Assembly (NCBI GenBank): GCA_905116865.2
Contig: CAJHNH020002689.1
Span: 1-64,000 of the forward strand
Length of the DNA: 64,000 nt
Reading direction: 5' to 3'
Source of the DNA: Candidula unifasciata
Lineage: Eukaryota; Mollusca; Gastropoda; Stylommatophora; Geomitridae
How positions within the stretch are numbered: the stretch's first letter is position 1; every line of letters begins with the position of its first letter. This document shows, piece after piece, positions 1-12,054 of the stretch. Both the position numbers and the translations under genes were made by a program. Under the pieces are notes generated by a model. The model was given only the letters and a program-made list of their open reading frames with translations, made no database searches and had not been told where the DNA came from.

Positions 1-341
1 ATTGACGACCAAGAAGAAAAATAGAATAACACCCTTTTACCTGGGGGTTATAAAATTTTTCCTTATGTAATTTTTCTTTAAAAAATAAAAAAAAAAAAAA
101 AGAATACTGAACTTTTTAAGGGGGGAAGGTAGACAGACACAGAAAACAGGAAAGATGGGAATGGGGTCTATGCGTTTTTTGACTTTTTTGCTCCCTTTTT
201 TTCCCCCATAGAGGGAAACTTGTTGAAATTAAGGGAGTCTAGGTCTGGGGAAGGGTGGTTGTCTGTCCGTTTAGAAGGTTTTTTGATGTTTATCCAATCG
301 GGGTTTTTCAAAAAATGGTCACTTTCTTCTGTATTTTTTCC

Positions 342-520
342 TTTAAATTCATTCTTCTTTTTTCTTCTTCTTTTTTCCTTTTCTTCTTTCTTCTTTCTTC
401 TTCTTCTTCTTTTTTTCCCTTTTCTTCTTTTCTTCTTCTTCTTTCTTCTTCTTCTTCTTTTTTTTTCTTTTCTTTTTTTCTTTTTCTTCCTTTTTTTTTT
501 TTTTTTTTTTTTTTTTTGTT
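342..520. repeat. Pyrimidine-rich (TTC/TTTC) low-complexity tract
   Basis: The + strand is almost pure T/C with irregular TTC, TTTC and poly-T runs. The long open frames here are compositional artefacts. A purine-rich tract follows at 752-880. Confidence 0.9.
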
Positions 521-751
521 TTTACCAGGTTTAGCGGTGTCTGGATTCGTTTTTTCTGCACCCCCCGGGGGGTTGGTTTATAATTTTTTCATCTTTTTGC
601 ATTTTGGCTACCCCGTTTTCTCCCCTTCTTGGCCTTCCCTATCGCCTTTCAAAGGGGTTTTACTTTTATATACTGCCTGTAAAGTTCTCTTTGTGCTTTT
701 TTTTCCATGCAACAAAAATTGTTGTCAGTTGTCCGCAAAATATTAAGCAGG

Positions 752-880
752 GAAAAAAAGAAAAGGAAAAAGAGAGAGAGAGAGAGAAGGGGGGGAGAGA
801 AAAGAGGGGGAAGGGGGGAAAGAGAGAGAGAGAAAGGAAAAGGAGAGAGAGAAAAAGGGGGAAAAAAAAAAAAAAAAAAA
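752..880. repeat. Purine-rich (GA/GGGA) low-complexity tract
   Basis: The + strand is almost pure A/G with GAGA and GGGGGA runs ending in an A tract. It is the strand-opposite counterpart of the pyrimidine tract at 342-520, but irregular enough that I do not call it an inverted repeat. Confidence 0.9.
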
Positions 881-884
881 CAAA

Positions 885-2070
885 TTTTATTGATGCGAAA
901 AGGGCACACAAGTCGAATTCAAGCGCGAAAATTTTCTTTTCCGTGTCTTTTGAAAATCCTATTTCCAAACACAAAACGTTTTTTCTGTTTTTTTTAGGGC
1001 CCAAAAAATTGCACCCAACGTTACTCTCATGTACCCGTAATTACAGACATTTACAGGGGTCTTTAATCGAGGTTTCGTCTTTTCCCGGGTTAAGATGAAT
1101 TTCTTGACCACGATACGATCGCCCGTGCCCTTTCTTGAATGGGCCCAAACAAGCAATTTTGCTTGTTTTATCTGTTCTTTCTACAGGGAATTCCGGGCCC
1201 GTCTTCTTTTTTTTACATAATTCCCTTTGTTGTCTTTGTATTTATGTTTAACTTGCAGATAAGTAGACACTAAAACCCCTGATGCCTCTGTCGTCTGTTA
1301 TGTCATATCTGGATGTTTTCTGTTCATTCATGCCTTTTTCGCCGTGTGTTTTTAAAAACATTTAATTTAAAATCTCATTCAGTCGCATTGCCATTCAGAA
1401 AGTCTTTTGAATCAGGACACCTATTTATGTGGTGTATGTGTGTGTGTGTGTGTATACACAATCTATTAATCCAATTTATAATAATTGGATCAACCCCTGA
1501 TAATGATCCCAAAAAATGTTGTACGTTTGATGTGACAAAGTTCAATCTTGTCCTTTTAAAAACTGCTTTTTTAAACCGAGATTTTTTAAGTTGCCTTTTA
1601 TTTTTTTTTCCAAAAAAAGCGGCAAAAAATTTGAAGTTTCACATTTAAAAAAATTTAACCTGTTAAAATTCTTTTTTATCCTTTTAAACAAAAGAAGATA
1701 TAAATTTTTAAAACTGCCATTTTTGTGAAAATTAACCTGCGAAATTTTGCTGTGAAATAAATTGTCCTTCTTATTTTCATGTCCCTTTCAGATAGGGTAG
1801 GCGATCATGACTCTTGTACCACACGATCAAAAAAATTACTGTCGGTCAATGCTCTAACTTTTACCCCATCCACGTTGTGGGGTTCATAGAGTCGTTTACC
1901 GCTGTGCCTTTGCCTTTCTTTTCTTTCCCGTTTTTTCACTATTTCTTCTTCTTTTTTTGATAGCCATGCGCGTAGTAGGTAGTCGTCACCCAAACCTTCT
2001 TCATCTTGAAAGTGATGGATTAAATGTGCTGTGGAATTACTATATCGGTTCCCCGTCTTCATTTTGCAGT
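885..2070. other. AT-rich DNA without a recognised gene
   Basis: No recognisable coding region, splice pair or repeat family was found. A short (TG)n lies at about 1436-1454. A 103-codon open frame on the minus strand (1805-2116) has a Lys/Glu/Arg-rich middle and matches nothing I recognise; it overlaps an F3 repeat at its start and is probably chance. Confidence 0.5.
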
Positions 2071-2285
2071 GAAAAGTATAGACCCACCTACTGTCCCTAA
2101 CAGGCATGTTATACAAAAAGACTAATTATGGATGTTTCAACTCCGAGTGCAGCTGCCTGAGAGTCGAAGAACCAACTGTCCGCAAAAAACAAATCTGCAC
2201 GCAAAACTCAGATTCTCCAACGAGACCAAGTTCCCGAAATTGACAAATTACAAATTTCCACTGGATTCTACAGTGAGTGACGCTA
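2071..2285 (+). mobile_element. F3 short retroposon, copy a (decayed)
   Basis: This is one of five copies of a roughly 230-bp dispersed family (others at 30437, 33070, 61388 and 61785). Shared landmarks are a head with the pattern CAGGCATGT..TA..A.G.GACTAA, then CTGCCTGAGAG, then AACCAACTGTC followed by GCA..CAAA. The 3' third diverges and ends in an A-rich GAAAAAGAAAAGAAG stretch. There is no protein-coding potential. I infer a SINE-like or LINE-derived element because the ends are A-rich and no terminal inverted repeats are visible. Confidence 0.6.
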
Positions 2286-2349
2286 AGAAAAAGAAAAGAA
2301 GACGTGGGGAAAAGGGGGCCCCGGGGGGGGGGGAGCAATGGGGATGATT

Positions 2350-4400
2350 TTAAGAAAACGGAAGAGATATGAGAAATATCTGAACAGTTATAAAACAAAG
2401 GAAACGTAAGTATTTTGATAACTTCATGGCTAGAGGCGCTCAGAGAATCACTAAGCAGTCACTGAAACACGAAACAAACAGACTGAAGAGACAATGACGC
2501 TTAAGAGAAACATTAGGGCAAACGTTAGGGGGAACGTTGTGCTTTTCCGTGGATTAGAGGTTAGTGAATGAGTTTAACAGTTACGCGATCCTTGAGTACT
2601 AACACTCGTTCACGACACACAAAAAAAAAAAGGTTTTGTGGATTTCGGACAATAGTATAAGAGTAGCGACGCGGGAAAGATTAGGGTCTCAACACGTTAA
2701 TCCATAAAGGCGACAGGGGTACACTGTAGAAACTACTGGACGTAAATATTTGCCTAGAAAAACCACACAACAGCCAGGAGCTGTTGGGGTTGGTTCTGCA
2801 TCGTCCTGTAAAGGATACGCACCTAACCTCGGTACACTGTAGCCAACCGGCATTGTGGAGACGGTACAGGTATTGTACCCATAGGCACATGACATGAAAA
2901 AGGTTTTCAGGATAGCAGATATCTCCGCCATGCTGTAAAGAGGCACACCACAATTACATTTGCCGATGAACGCAGAAGAAGAAGAAGATACAGAACGAAA
3001 AGGAAAACTGGTGGCGAGCTCTGTATTACGTGTAAAGGAGGATCAAAAAGAGGATGGCATTGTTATGTTTGAAAATTTCAGCGAGTGTCGCCCTAAGAAA
3101 GTTAGAATCTGCGAAAACCTAAAGGATTCTGGGGTGAACATGGAATTAACAACACTCCAGAGCATGGGATTTCATATGACATCACAGAAAAAGGAGTGGG
3201 GGTGGGTGAGGGGTGGGGAATAAGGCTGATTATTTCACGATGACACGTATTTCCTATCCTCTCGATCGATTCCTGATAGTCTAGGTTGGTCCGGCATGTA
3301 ATACATTAGTCGGACAGGTCCGAGAGCAGTGATCAGAGTTGGGGGGAAGGGTGGGTGGGGAGTGGGTGTTTTCACATTGATTGTGGTCTTCTCATAATGT
3401 GTGTGTCGTTCTTACAATGTGTATAGTTGGACATTTTTATAACGTCTTTCCAAACAAGGGCCCCGTATGTGCTCTAGGGACACATTGGGATCAGCAAGGG
3501 TGGCTAGTGATACCAGCTTGCATTGTGAGGAATTTTCCATAACGTTCATGGAATTTCTTTACCATAGCTTTCTTCTCGTGTGTTTTGACCAATTACTTTC
3601 TCCTTTTTGAAGCCTAACTTGTTCATCCTATTGTACAGACCATGTTTGGACAGTGCAGAATAGCCAATCTGGGTCTGCCATGTTTACTTTAAAGACAAGA
3701 TAACACAACACCGGGTAAGGCCAACGTGGTGAACAAATGCCCCATGAAGTCGGAAAGGCACACAAACTGTAGCTGTGTTGTAAACAGGCACAACACAATT
3801 ACGTAACTGGGACGAACAATGGACAAGGAGTAGTAAGAGATAACACACTAAGTGTGAAACAAAGCAGGCTGCTGGAGTTGCACGATCAGAAGAGCAGTGC
3901 TCTGTCCGCTATTGGACATTCCTTATTTGACCAGCTGCTAACATTAATAAATACTAAATCACTTTAGAACGATTTAGAAGGATAAATACAAGACAGTATT
4001 ATCTAGGGGGATCTAACGTGCTTAAATCCAAGTGTCGGCGTCTGTTACCCGGAAATGCATGCTCATTTTCTCGGTACTGTAACAACTAATGAACATGGTC
4101 CCAAAAAAGGGCTATAAAACGTAATAAGTGTGCCTGTTTGGGCTAGTGGACAAATCTAAAATACAGAAAATGTGTCTGCCATAGGTCACGAATGTTCTAG
4201 GGTTGTTCTGGACTTTCACATATGACAGACTACAGTCTGTAGTTTCTGGCTCGTGCGAAGTTTTCTGTTACCGATATACGAGATGGCTTGTCCTTGTAGT
4301 GTACGTGTCCGAAGTTTTTTTCAGACTGATTTGTGAGGTGTGTTGGTGCTTACCGGCTAGAATATTCTTTCTCTTTCTGCTTTTTGTTTTCTTTGGGGTT
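2350..4400. other. Unassigned DNA, no supported gene
   Basis: About 2 kb with no convincing coding region. An 87-codon open frame at 2960-3223 has no recognisable motif. About 50 bp near 2775-2830 (GTTGGTT..GC..CGTCCT followed by ATACGCACCTAAC) resembles 34670-34725, so part of this interval is an old dispersed repeat. Two pieces near 2935-2960 and 3772-3800 also resemble each other (TGTAAA.AGGCAC..CACAATTAC). Confidence 0.5.
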
Positions 4401-4405
4401 TACAA

Positions 4406-4407
4406 TT

Positions 4408-4451
<44 letters not shown>

Positions 4452-4673
4452 TTTTCTTTCTTCTTTCTTTCTTTCTTTCTTTTTCTTTCTTTCTTCTTTC
4501 TTCTTCTTCTTTCTTCTCTTCTTCTTTCTTTCTTTCTTTCTTTCTTTCTTTTTTCTTTCTTTCTTTCTTCTTTCTTTCTTTCTTTCTTTTTCTTGAAACT
4601 TCTTTCTTTCTTCTCTTCTTCTCTTTCTTTCTTTCTTTCTTTCTTCTTTATTTTTCTTTCTTTCTTATTTTCT
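4406..4673. repeat. (CTTT)n tetranucleotide microsatellite
   Basis: The tract is about 270 bp of CTTT/TTTC units with CTT interruptions. Open frames through it on both strands are artefacts. Confidence 0.97.
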
Positions 4674-4689
4674 TCAGTGTCGTGATGCC

Positions 4690-5000
4690 ACATTGTCTAA
4701 CCTTTTATCTCGCGAGCTTCCTCTTTCTTTTTTTCTAACTTTCCCATTGACACATTGAACTACAATTTTTCACTTCCCTTTTTTTTCCATTTCCTATAGC
4801 GGTACCTATCATTCTTCTTCTGCGCTAGTACCTAAAAATGTTGCTGGCGTGATGTGGTTTCCGCTTAGCTGCTAAATCTGGCTTCTCGGCCCAACACATA
4901 CGATTTCATAAAAAGCCATGATTAATCTCTGTTAAGGACATTCTTGTGGGTTGGGGAAAAAGTAAGATGGAAAGGGAGATAAGGGGATATAAAAATACTT
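4690..5000. other. Spacer with nothing recognised
   Basis: Unique-looking DNA between two microsatellites. No motif or repeat family was recognised. Confidence 0.5.
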
Positions 5001-5006
5001 TTTATT

Positions 5007-5557
5007 GAGAGGAGGAGGAGGAGGAGGAGGAGAAGAAGAAGAAGAAGAAGAAGAAGAAGAAGAAGAAGAAGAAGAAGAAGAAGAAGAAGAAGAAGAAGAA
5101 GGAAGAAGAATGAGAAGAAGGAGAAGAAAGAGAAGAAGGAGAAAAAGAAGGAGAAAAAGAAGAAGAAAGAGGAGGAGGAGGAGGAGGAGAAGAAGAAGAA
5201 GAAGAAGAAGAAGAAGAGAAGAAGAAGAAGAAGAAGAAGAAGAAGAAGAAGAAGAAGAAGAAGAAGATAAGAAAAGAAGAAGAGGGAAAAGAAGAGGGAG
5301 AAGAAGAAGGAGAAGGAGAAGGAGAAGAAGGAGGAGCAGGAGCAGGGAACAGGAGCAGGAGGAGAAGAATGAAGAAAAACAAAGGAGACGAAGGAAGAAG
5401 AAGAAAAGAACTAGAAGGAGGAGGAAAAGAATAAGGAAGAAAAAAAATGAAGATGGGGAAAAAAAAGAAAAAAAGAATTAAGAAGAAGAAGGAAGAAGAA
5501 GAAAGAAGAAAGATGAAGAAAAAAGAGGTAGAAAAAAGAGGAAGAAGAAAGAAGGAA
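5007..5557. repeat. GAA/AGG trinucleotide array (about 550 bp)
   Basis: The array is AGG-rich at the left, nearly pure GAA from about 5030 to 5270, then a mixture of GAA, AGG and GAAAA. Its right end abuts the F4 repeat, whose 3' end points into the array. See the finding on arrays next to retroposon 3' ends. Confidence 0.97.
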
Positions 5558-5632
5558 CCAACAAACAATTTTTCAATGATTTAGAAATTGGGCACGAGGG
5601 CCTTTGTAACCTTCACCTTCTGCTGTGTAATC
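5558..5632 (-). mobile_element. F4 repeat 3' end, copy a
   Basis: The stretch AACAAAC..TTTT.CA followed by AAATTGGGCACG.GGGCC closely matches 47681-47760 (copy b). Read on the minus strand it ends ..CCCAATTT....TTTGTTnGTTC, as expected for a retroposon 3' end with a GTTC-type tail. Only the terminal 75 bp or so is recognisable. Confidence 0.6.
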
Positions 5633-5768
5633 TTCCTCCTTTCAATCATCATTTCATTCACACGTCAGTTATAATAAGCATTGCAGGTTCTCGAATTACA
5701 TCTACATTTCCAACCACAGTAAACTTTGCTAATTGTGATAAATCTGTATGAAATATACTGTGTTCAAG

Positions 5769-5980
5769 TGGAAGAGGTAGTGGGTAGTGGTAGTGGGGGT
5801 GGTAGTAGCAGAGGTAGTGGTAGTGGTAGTGGGGTGGTAGTGGTAGTGGTAGTGGTAGTAGCAGAGGTAGTGGTAGTGGTGGTGGTAGTGGTAGTGGGGT
5901 GGTAGTGGTAGTGGTAGTGGTAGTGGGGGTGGTAGTGGTAGTGGTGGTGGTAGTAGCAGAGGTAGTGGTAGTGGGTGGTT
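5769..5980. repeat. GTGGTA hexanucleotide array
   Basis: About 210 bp of GTGGTA/GTAGTG units with GTAGCAGAG interruptions at fairly regular spacing, so a longer repeat unit is embedded in the hexamer. Confidence 0.95.
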
Positions 5981-6410
5981 TACAGGGTGGATGGATGGAT
6001 GATGGCTGAACAAAACTGAAATCACTTTATCAGGTTGATTTGTTGTGTGGGAAGATAATCGGAAACGTTATCAGTATGGGCTTAAGGTGCCATCTGGAAG
6101 ACAAAAAACAATATATACTACCGTCGGAATAAACAATCTTTAGAAAGTACAGATTAACTGAAGAACAGGTGATCTTTTTTAGCTCAGGAAATGCTGGTTG
6201 AATTCCAAAAACATAAAGATGCTCTAGCGGTTTGTATAGAATTAGAAAGGTCGCTAGATAAGACCTAGACGGAGGGAGGAATAAAAAAAAAAAAAACAGC
6301 AAGGCATGCATAGGTAAGGGAATTCTACAGATGGATCGGTCACTATCTCAAAAATAACAGAACTGCCAGGACATACATTTCGGGACAAACAAACAAAGGT
6401 ATTTGAGTAG

Positions 6411-6462
6411 GAGGAGGAGGAGAAGAAGAAGAAGAAGAAGAAGAAGAAGAAGAAGAAGAAGA
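6411..6462. repeat. Short AGG/GAA array
   Basis: Four AGG units followed by about 13 GAA units on the + strand. Confidence 0.95.
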
Positions 6463-6802
6463 CTGTAGTGTTTACTCAGCAACAATACGTTTAGCATGTT
6501 TTAACATAATCTTTTCCTGTCAGAGTGCCTATCTCCTCCTTTACACATTCTCAAAGAACGAGGTTAAAATTTGCATATTAATTTCAACATTAAGCTACCA
6601 GTGCCAAACAATGAACATTATCTAAGGCTTATTTACGCAAAATCCCACTTGCAAAATCAGATGCCTGAATAAAAACCGTCAATGTGACCACCCGAGATCG
6701 AGTGAAAAATGTTGCTATCAGATTGTGGGAACGACACGACACTTTGTACTAGATTCTTCGAGCAACGGCAGATCAAGAGGTTTCGCCAACTTATTAGAAT
6801 AC
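6463..6802. other. Spacer with nothing recognised
   Basis: No coding or repeat signal was recognised. Confidence 0.45.
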
Positions 6803-7250
6803 TATTTCTTCACTTCCTCTTTTTACCGCTGTGGGTGTCGAGGGAGATATAAGGTTCTGTTTCTAGCTCTTCTGGCCGCCTCGACCATAGGCACATCGTG
6901 CTGCTGTAGAGTTTCTCTGATGTTATCCTTCCATATTGTTCTTGGTCTACCCCGTGCTTTACGTCCTTCTTTTCTTTCCATGTATGCTTTGTATGGTAAT
7001 GGTGTCACAAGGCATTCTCTCTAAGTGGGCTAACCATTTCACTTGCTGTCTTCGTATGTAATTAAGAATTGGTTCTGTGCCGACTTTTTCTCTTACGATC
7101 TCATTTCTGATCTTATCTCTTATGATCACTCCTACAGCCCTTCTCAGACATCTCATTTCCATGGTTACTAATTGTCTTTTATAGTTTGTTGTGAGTGACC
7201 ATGTTTGGCACTGGTAGCACAGAGTTGGAATAAATATGCTTTGAATAAGA
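6803..7250 (-). mobile_element. LINE 3' fragment (RT C-terminal end), family C
   Basis: The minus strand encodes, in two shifted frames, the C-terminal tail typical of endonuclease/RT LINE proteins. It shows a thumb segment (LVTMEMRCLRRAVG), then QVKWLAHLERMP, then the basic RGRPRTIWKDNI signature and VEAARRARNR. Only the last 150 or so codons remain, and a frameshift lies near 7000. A second copy of the extreme 3' end is at 30149-30234. The element ends at a short TTC-containing stretch, a GAA-type tail on its own strand. Confidence 0.75.
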
Positions 7251-7364
7251 TGTCTCTTTGTGCTGACTGGAATACAACAACATCAAATATCACAGAAACT
7301 ATATCTCTAAAGATCAGCTGCATGACATTAACCAGTGCCAGACAAAGTCATCATCAATTCTACA

Positions 7365-7367
7365 ACA

Positions 7368-7398
<31 letters not shown>

Positions 7399-7470
7399 GA
7401 ACACACACACACGAACGCCGCACGCAAGTCAGCACGCACGCACACACACACACACGCACACACACAAAAC
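7365..7470. repeat. (CA)n/(CG)n compound microsatellite
   Basis: ACAC runs with an internal CGCGCG block and CGCACG variants. Confidence 0.95.
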
Positions 7471-7494
7471 GACCACGTTCAACCTGCTGTTGGC

Positions 7495-9370
7495 AGGTTT
7501 GGGTAGATACCGGCCACGAAAAGATACCTGGTCAAATGCAGCTACTTTTGCTTTTTTATGTTTAAGAGGGCTTCCAGAACAGACAGGAAACAGTTGTAGC
7601 AGCACTTGATCTTGAGCACGCCTACAATAGAGTCAGATGTGATATTTTGCTATCTGCACTCACAGAGAAGAAGGTTTGTGAACTGGATAACAGCTGTCCT
7701 GCATTCGTGTATAGTAGCTCTTCGCTACTTATATCGTCCCGGGACTATCTTAGGGTTGTGCAATTTCACCAGTGCTCTTCGATGTGTATGCAAGCAAGAC
7801 TGCATAACTTGATGCACCAGGTGCTGGAAGGATGTTGACATTTGCTGATGATGCTCTTGCATACAGGCAGGGAAGTAATAGGCAACGGATAGCCCAAGAG
7901 CTACAGGCAACTGTAGACAAAGTGACTGGCTGGTGTGCAGAAACTGGTGCTGTCATAAACTCAGAAAATGCAGCTGTTTTGTGGTGCTCTTTGAACAATA
8001 GAATAGTTAGAGCTGATGTTCCAAGCCTCACAGTTAATAACAGTAACATCGAACGAGACAGCAAACTGAGGTACCTGAGTATCATTTTCGATTGAAGCCT
8101 GTCCAATAGGGATCACGTGGAGGCAGTTGTGGTAAAATGCCAAAAAATATTCAACGCTCTCAAGATTATATCAGCAATGGATATGGAACAAAGAATGCCG
8201 TTCACAGTTCCAGCATGGAATCCTGTCAGTGATAGATTATGGATTGGAATGCTTACCATATCAAAGAGTCAGCTAATGAAACTTAAACGCGTACAGAATG
8301 AAGCCATGCGGGTAATTCTGGGATGTACAAGAGATACCCCGGTAGTATGTGTTCGATATATGCTTGCACTGTCTACTATTGCAGATAGGCTCAATGTTCT
8401 GCAAGCAAAGTCATATCTCAGAGTAGCTGCAGACAATAAACACCCCCTGCATGAAGCCCTTGGTAGAGCTAGGATCACAGACTGAAAAAAGGAAGGTCTT
8501 GGATGGCGCAAGCTGAATACACACACAATAAGACTTGTTTGCAGGCTTAATTAATTTGTGCTAGGTAAGGAGTGTGTCAAAGTGTCCCAGCAAGTGTCGG
8601 ACTTGTGTAAGGTTCGTATCACTTTGGGTCTTGAGTGCCGAGACTAGCCAGAATCAGAAGTTCAACAAATAATTCATGACAATTCCCGCTCAAGTGAAGT
8701 AATTATCTGTTTAGATGACTCTGTGTTGAGGGGCAGACGAAGTGCATTAGGGTTCATAGCAAAAGCGAATGACGTAATTTAGTGTAACAAATCCTGGCAT
8801 TTGATATCACAACGTGTAGTTTGAGAATGGAGGTGGAGACAGTCACTGCTGCATTCCACTGGCTTGAAAATCAGCTGTACACACATGCCGTGATTGTAAC
8901 TGACTCACAAAGTTTGTTGAAAAGTGTGAAGACAGGTAAACTCCATGCAAAGTAGCAAGCATCACTTCAGAGGTCTGGGTAGTTAGCCTTCTTTGAATAT
9001 TCTCTTGAGGAAATGGCAGCGTACTGAGAAATAAGCAGGCAGATAGACTGGCCGGTTCTGCACCACTTGGTGGTGAACTGATGTATGACAAGCTACATGT
9101 TTTGAGGACCCTCTGGGAGCGAGTGAACACTGCGAAAGAGCAACTAGATCGTTACGGTCTGAGGAGAATGGCGCTTGTGAGGATTTGCCATGGGATCTCA
9201 ACACTCAATGAAAAGGCGACGTGGATATATAATCAGACAGTTTCTGGTGTCATCGGAATCGGAACTCTTCGTTTGCTGCTAAAAATGTGGACGGAGCGCT
9301 CATGGGAGTGTCCTGAGTGCTATGATGTCCATTCGTAATTGAACCTTTCAACATTGCGTAGAGTCTAGTA
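7495..9370 (+). mobile_element. LINE-A: decayed RT plus RNase H retrotransposon
   Basis: Shifted + strand frames give an RT palm piece (AALDLEHAYNRV near 7595-7630), the catalytic FADDALAY at about 7835-7860, then GWCAETGAVINSENAAVLWC and a thumb/connection region (RVQNEAMRVILGCTRDTP). RNase H-like blocks follow near 8700-9040: LDDSVLRGRRS, VIVTDSQSLLKSV and NKQADRLAGSAPLGGEL. The C-terminal tail ends at a stop near 9338 (CPECYDVHS). Endonuclease and most of the RT fingers are missing, and there are many frameshifts and stops. The layout fits I-like LINEs that carry RNase H. Pieces of the same family lie at 18168, 19066, 20085, 21622 and 25865. Confidence 0.8.
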
Positions 9371-9394
9371 GTGCCAAGAAATAGAAATAACACA

Positions 9395-11640
9395 CATAGA
9401 ATGTTAGTTAGTCTTTCCTCTTGTGTCGAGTGCGGCACATAGGACAGAGGTCGCGACTCTCCATGCACGGCGGTCCGTTGCAATCCGTTGTAGGTCTTGG
9501 ATGTTTGAGTGGCCCATGAGCGAGCCTTCCCTGATGATAGTTCTACGTAGGGTTTCCCTTGGTCTTCCACGAGATCTTTTTCCCTGTGGTGTCCAAATGA
9601 GGGCTTGGTAAGGAAGTCTTGATTTATCCATTCTAAGGGCGTGGCCGACATAGTGTCCAGCGGCGTTTTCGTATAAAATTAGACACATACTCTTGCCTGG
9701 ATTCTTGCCTTATTTGTGTATTGGTTCGGAAATCTGACCATTTGAAATTTAGTATTCTTCTAAGGCATTTATTTTCAAAACTGTCTAATTTTTGTGTCTA
9801 GAGTTTTCGTTGATTTCCAGCTCTCGCATCCATAGGTAAGTATGGAATCACACAAGAATTGAAGATCTTGAGTTTTGTGTGTTTGCTAAGTGTCTTTGAT
9901 TTCCAGATGTTAGACAGTTTATTGAAGGCACTAGATGCCAGTGCTATTCTAAAATGATATTTCTGGTGCGGTATTCCTGTAGATGACATCTTGCTCCCTA
10001 GATAAGTGAAACTGTTGACTTTTTCATGGCTGTTGTTGTTCAGCGTGATATCAACTGAACTGTTGGTAAGGTCTAGAATTTTTGTTTTTGCGGTGTTAAT
10101 TTTAGTCCAATTTGTTCTGAGAAATTCTGGAGTCGATTGATTTTTTCTTGGGCGTCTGTGTGTTCTGAAACTCAGGAGTGCTAGTTTCGGAGAATAGAGG
10201 TCTTCCAGAAGTCAACCCATGTAATGCCTAAATTTGCGTTTATTTATGCATTGCGCACCCAGTCGATTGCTATACCAAAAAGCATCGGCGATAGGACACA
10301 GCCTTGCTTCACTCCTGTTTCCACGGGAACCAGTCATTGCCGGAATCAGTCTTACACAGCATCGTGGTTCATTATAAAAAGATTTTATGATGTTGATATA
10401 TTTGATGGGGAAACCATAGATGTTAAGTCCAGAGTGTGGACGATGGATACTGTCGAAGGCTTTTTGAAAGTCGACAAAGTTGATCAATAATTTCGACTGG
10501 AATTCTGCAGAATCTTCACAATTATTCTAAGAGTAAAGATGTGGTCTTTGCATGACCGGGATCTAAAACCGGCTTTTTCTTCCCTTAATCTTTCTCTATG
10601 ATTTTTTCAATCTTTCTAGTAGCATACTACAAAATAGTTTCCCTGGTATCGAAAGCAGGGTGATGCCTCTCCAGTTGTTACAATGATAAATAACCTTTTT
10701 TAGTAATTTGAAGATACACCATCTTTCCATTGTTGGCTGGGTATTCGTTTTGCCACTTCATCCATCAGCTGGAGCAAATGTTGCAGGGTGTTTTCATCCG
10801 CTGCTTTGAGCATTTCCCCTGAGATGTTGTCCTCTCCGGTAGCTTTGTTTACTTAATTTTTTAATAGCTGTTTTAATCTCCTCTATTGTGAATGACTCGC
10901 TGGAGGCAACTAGTGTTGGTGTAATAATTTCTTCTTCTAAATTGGGAATGATGTCAGGATTTGGCCTATTTAATATTTCTTGAAATGTTCTGCCCATCGC
11001 TTTGTTTGTTGGTCGTCGGATAGCAGTAGTTTACCCTGCTTGTCTTTAATGGGTGTATTTAGTTGTGTGAGTGATTGCACAGTTGTTTCATAATATGGAA
11101 TACGGCTTTGTTGTTTCCAATCTTGGCAGCTGTTTCAGCATCGGAGGCGAGGTCGTGTATGAAGTTCTGTTTGTCTTTCCTTGCATTTGATTTCACTTCT
11201 TTGTCTAGCGTGCTGTATTTTTCGTATGAAGATGTGTCTTTTTTTGGATAAAAGTGTTAATTTTGCTTGTTTCCTTTCTTGGATTTTTGACCAAGTGTGT
11301 TGCTTAGCCACTTCTTCTTCTGCTTTTGTACATAACCAACTGTGTTTACTGCAGCGTTCGTCAGTGTGTTTCTTGAAAAAGTCCAATTTGTGTGTATGTT
11401 ATTTGTAGTATCCGCATTATTAGTTTTGGTTAGTAGGTGGTGAGTATCTCTGCATTAAATGCGCTTTGATGATCTTTTGACAAAAGGGCTTGTAAGTTTA
11501 TTTTCTTATTTCTGGGTGGGTTAAGTAGAGACTTGAGTTTAATTTTTAGTTTGGCAATACAAAGATTATGATCACTGCCAATATCAGCTCCCCTGTAGGC
11601 TCTAACGTCTTGCACTGATGTACGGAGAATGACCGATACC
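9395..11640 (-). mobile_element. RTE-like LINE, 5'-truncated and decayed
   Basis: On the minus strand, from right to left: the end of an AP endonuclease (VRAYRGADIGSDHNLCIAKL near 11540-11600), a linker with WSKIQERKQAK, the pre-RT region (ILNRPNPDI, IEEIKTAIKKL), and an RT core with FVDFQKAFDS. There is a frameshifted TG..QGC..SP block near 10300, a thumb (FNKLSNIWKSKTL), and a C-terminal tail (GHALRMDKSRLPYQAL, then RGRPRETLRRTI, then RRAWR) ending near 9400. At least five frames are used, so it is dead. It lies directly after LINE-A on the opposite strand. Confidence 0.8.
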
Positions 11641-12050
11641 TTATGTTTTCAATAATGAGAAATATTGCAAAAATCCCCACATTCATCTCCATCTTCCTTT
11701 CTAGCTTTCAACACTCAGAATTCAAGTGTTTGCATATATCTATATCAATAAAAACGTTAATTTTTCGTGTTTGTTGCAGCTAATCTCCGAAGTTCTTTAC
11801 CCATCACTTTCAAATTATTACACAACTTTGCGTTCGACTACGCGCGGGTGTTTTTTTATGTAAGTGTCGCACAAACCAGGAACGACGTAGCTCCAGCAAC
11901 GATCAATTCATTTTTTTTTTTTTCGTTGCCGGCCCGGATTTTTTTAAAGTTCCGCCGACCTTTGACTGTGTGTGTAAAACACTAAACTTCGCATTAATAT
12001 ATAATTTAATTTCTACAAATAATCGAGTTTTTGGTAGCCTTGTTGTTAGT
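11641..12050. other. Spacer with nothing recognised
   Basis: AT-rich; no supported gene or repeat. It ends where the hairpin-bearing repeats begin. Confidence 0.4.
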
Positions 12051-12054
12051 ATTT

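Noticed and set aside
342..880. A long inverted repeat formed by the pyrimidine tract and the purine tract
   Set aside because: Complementarity is only compositional; no extended exact arms could be aligned by eye.
5005..5568. 158- and 188-codon Glu/Arg/Lys and Phe/Ser ORFs
   Set aside because: Artefacts of the GAA/AGG array.
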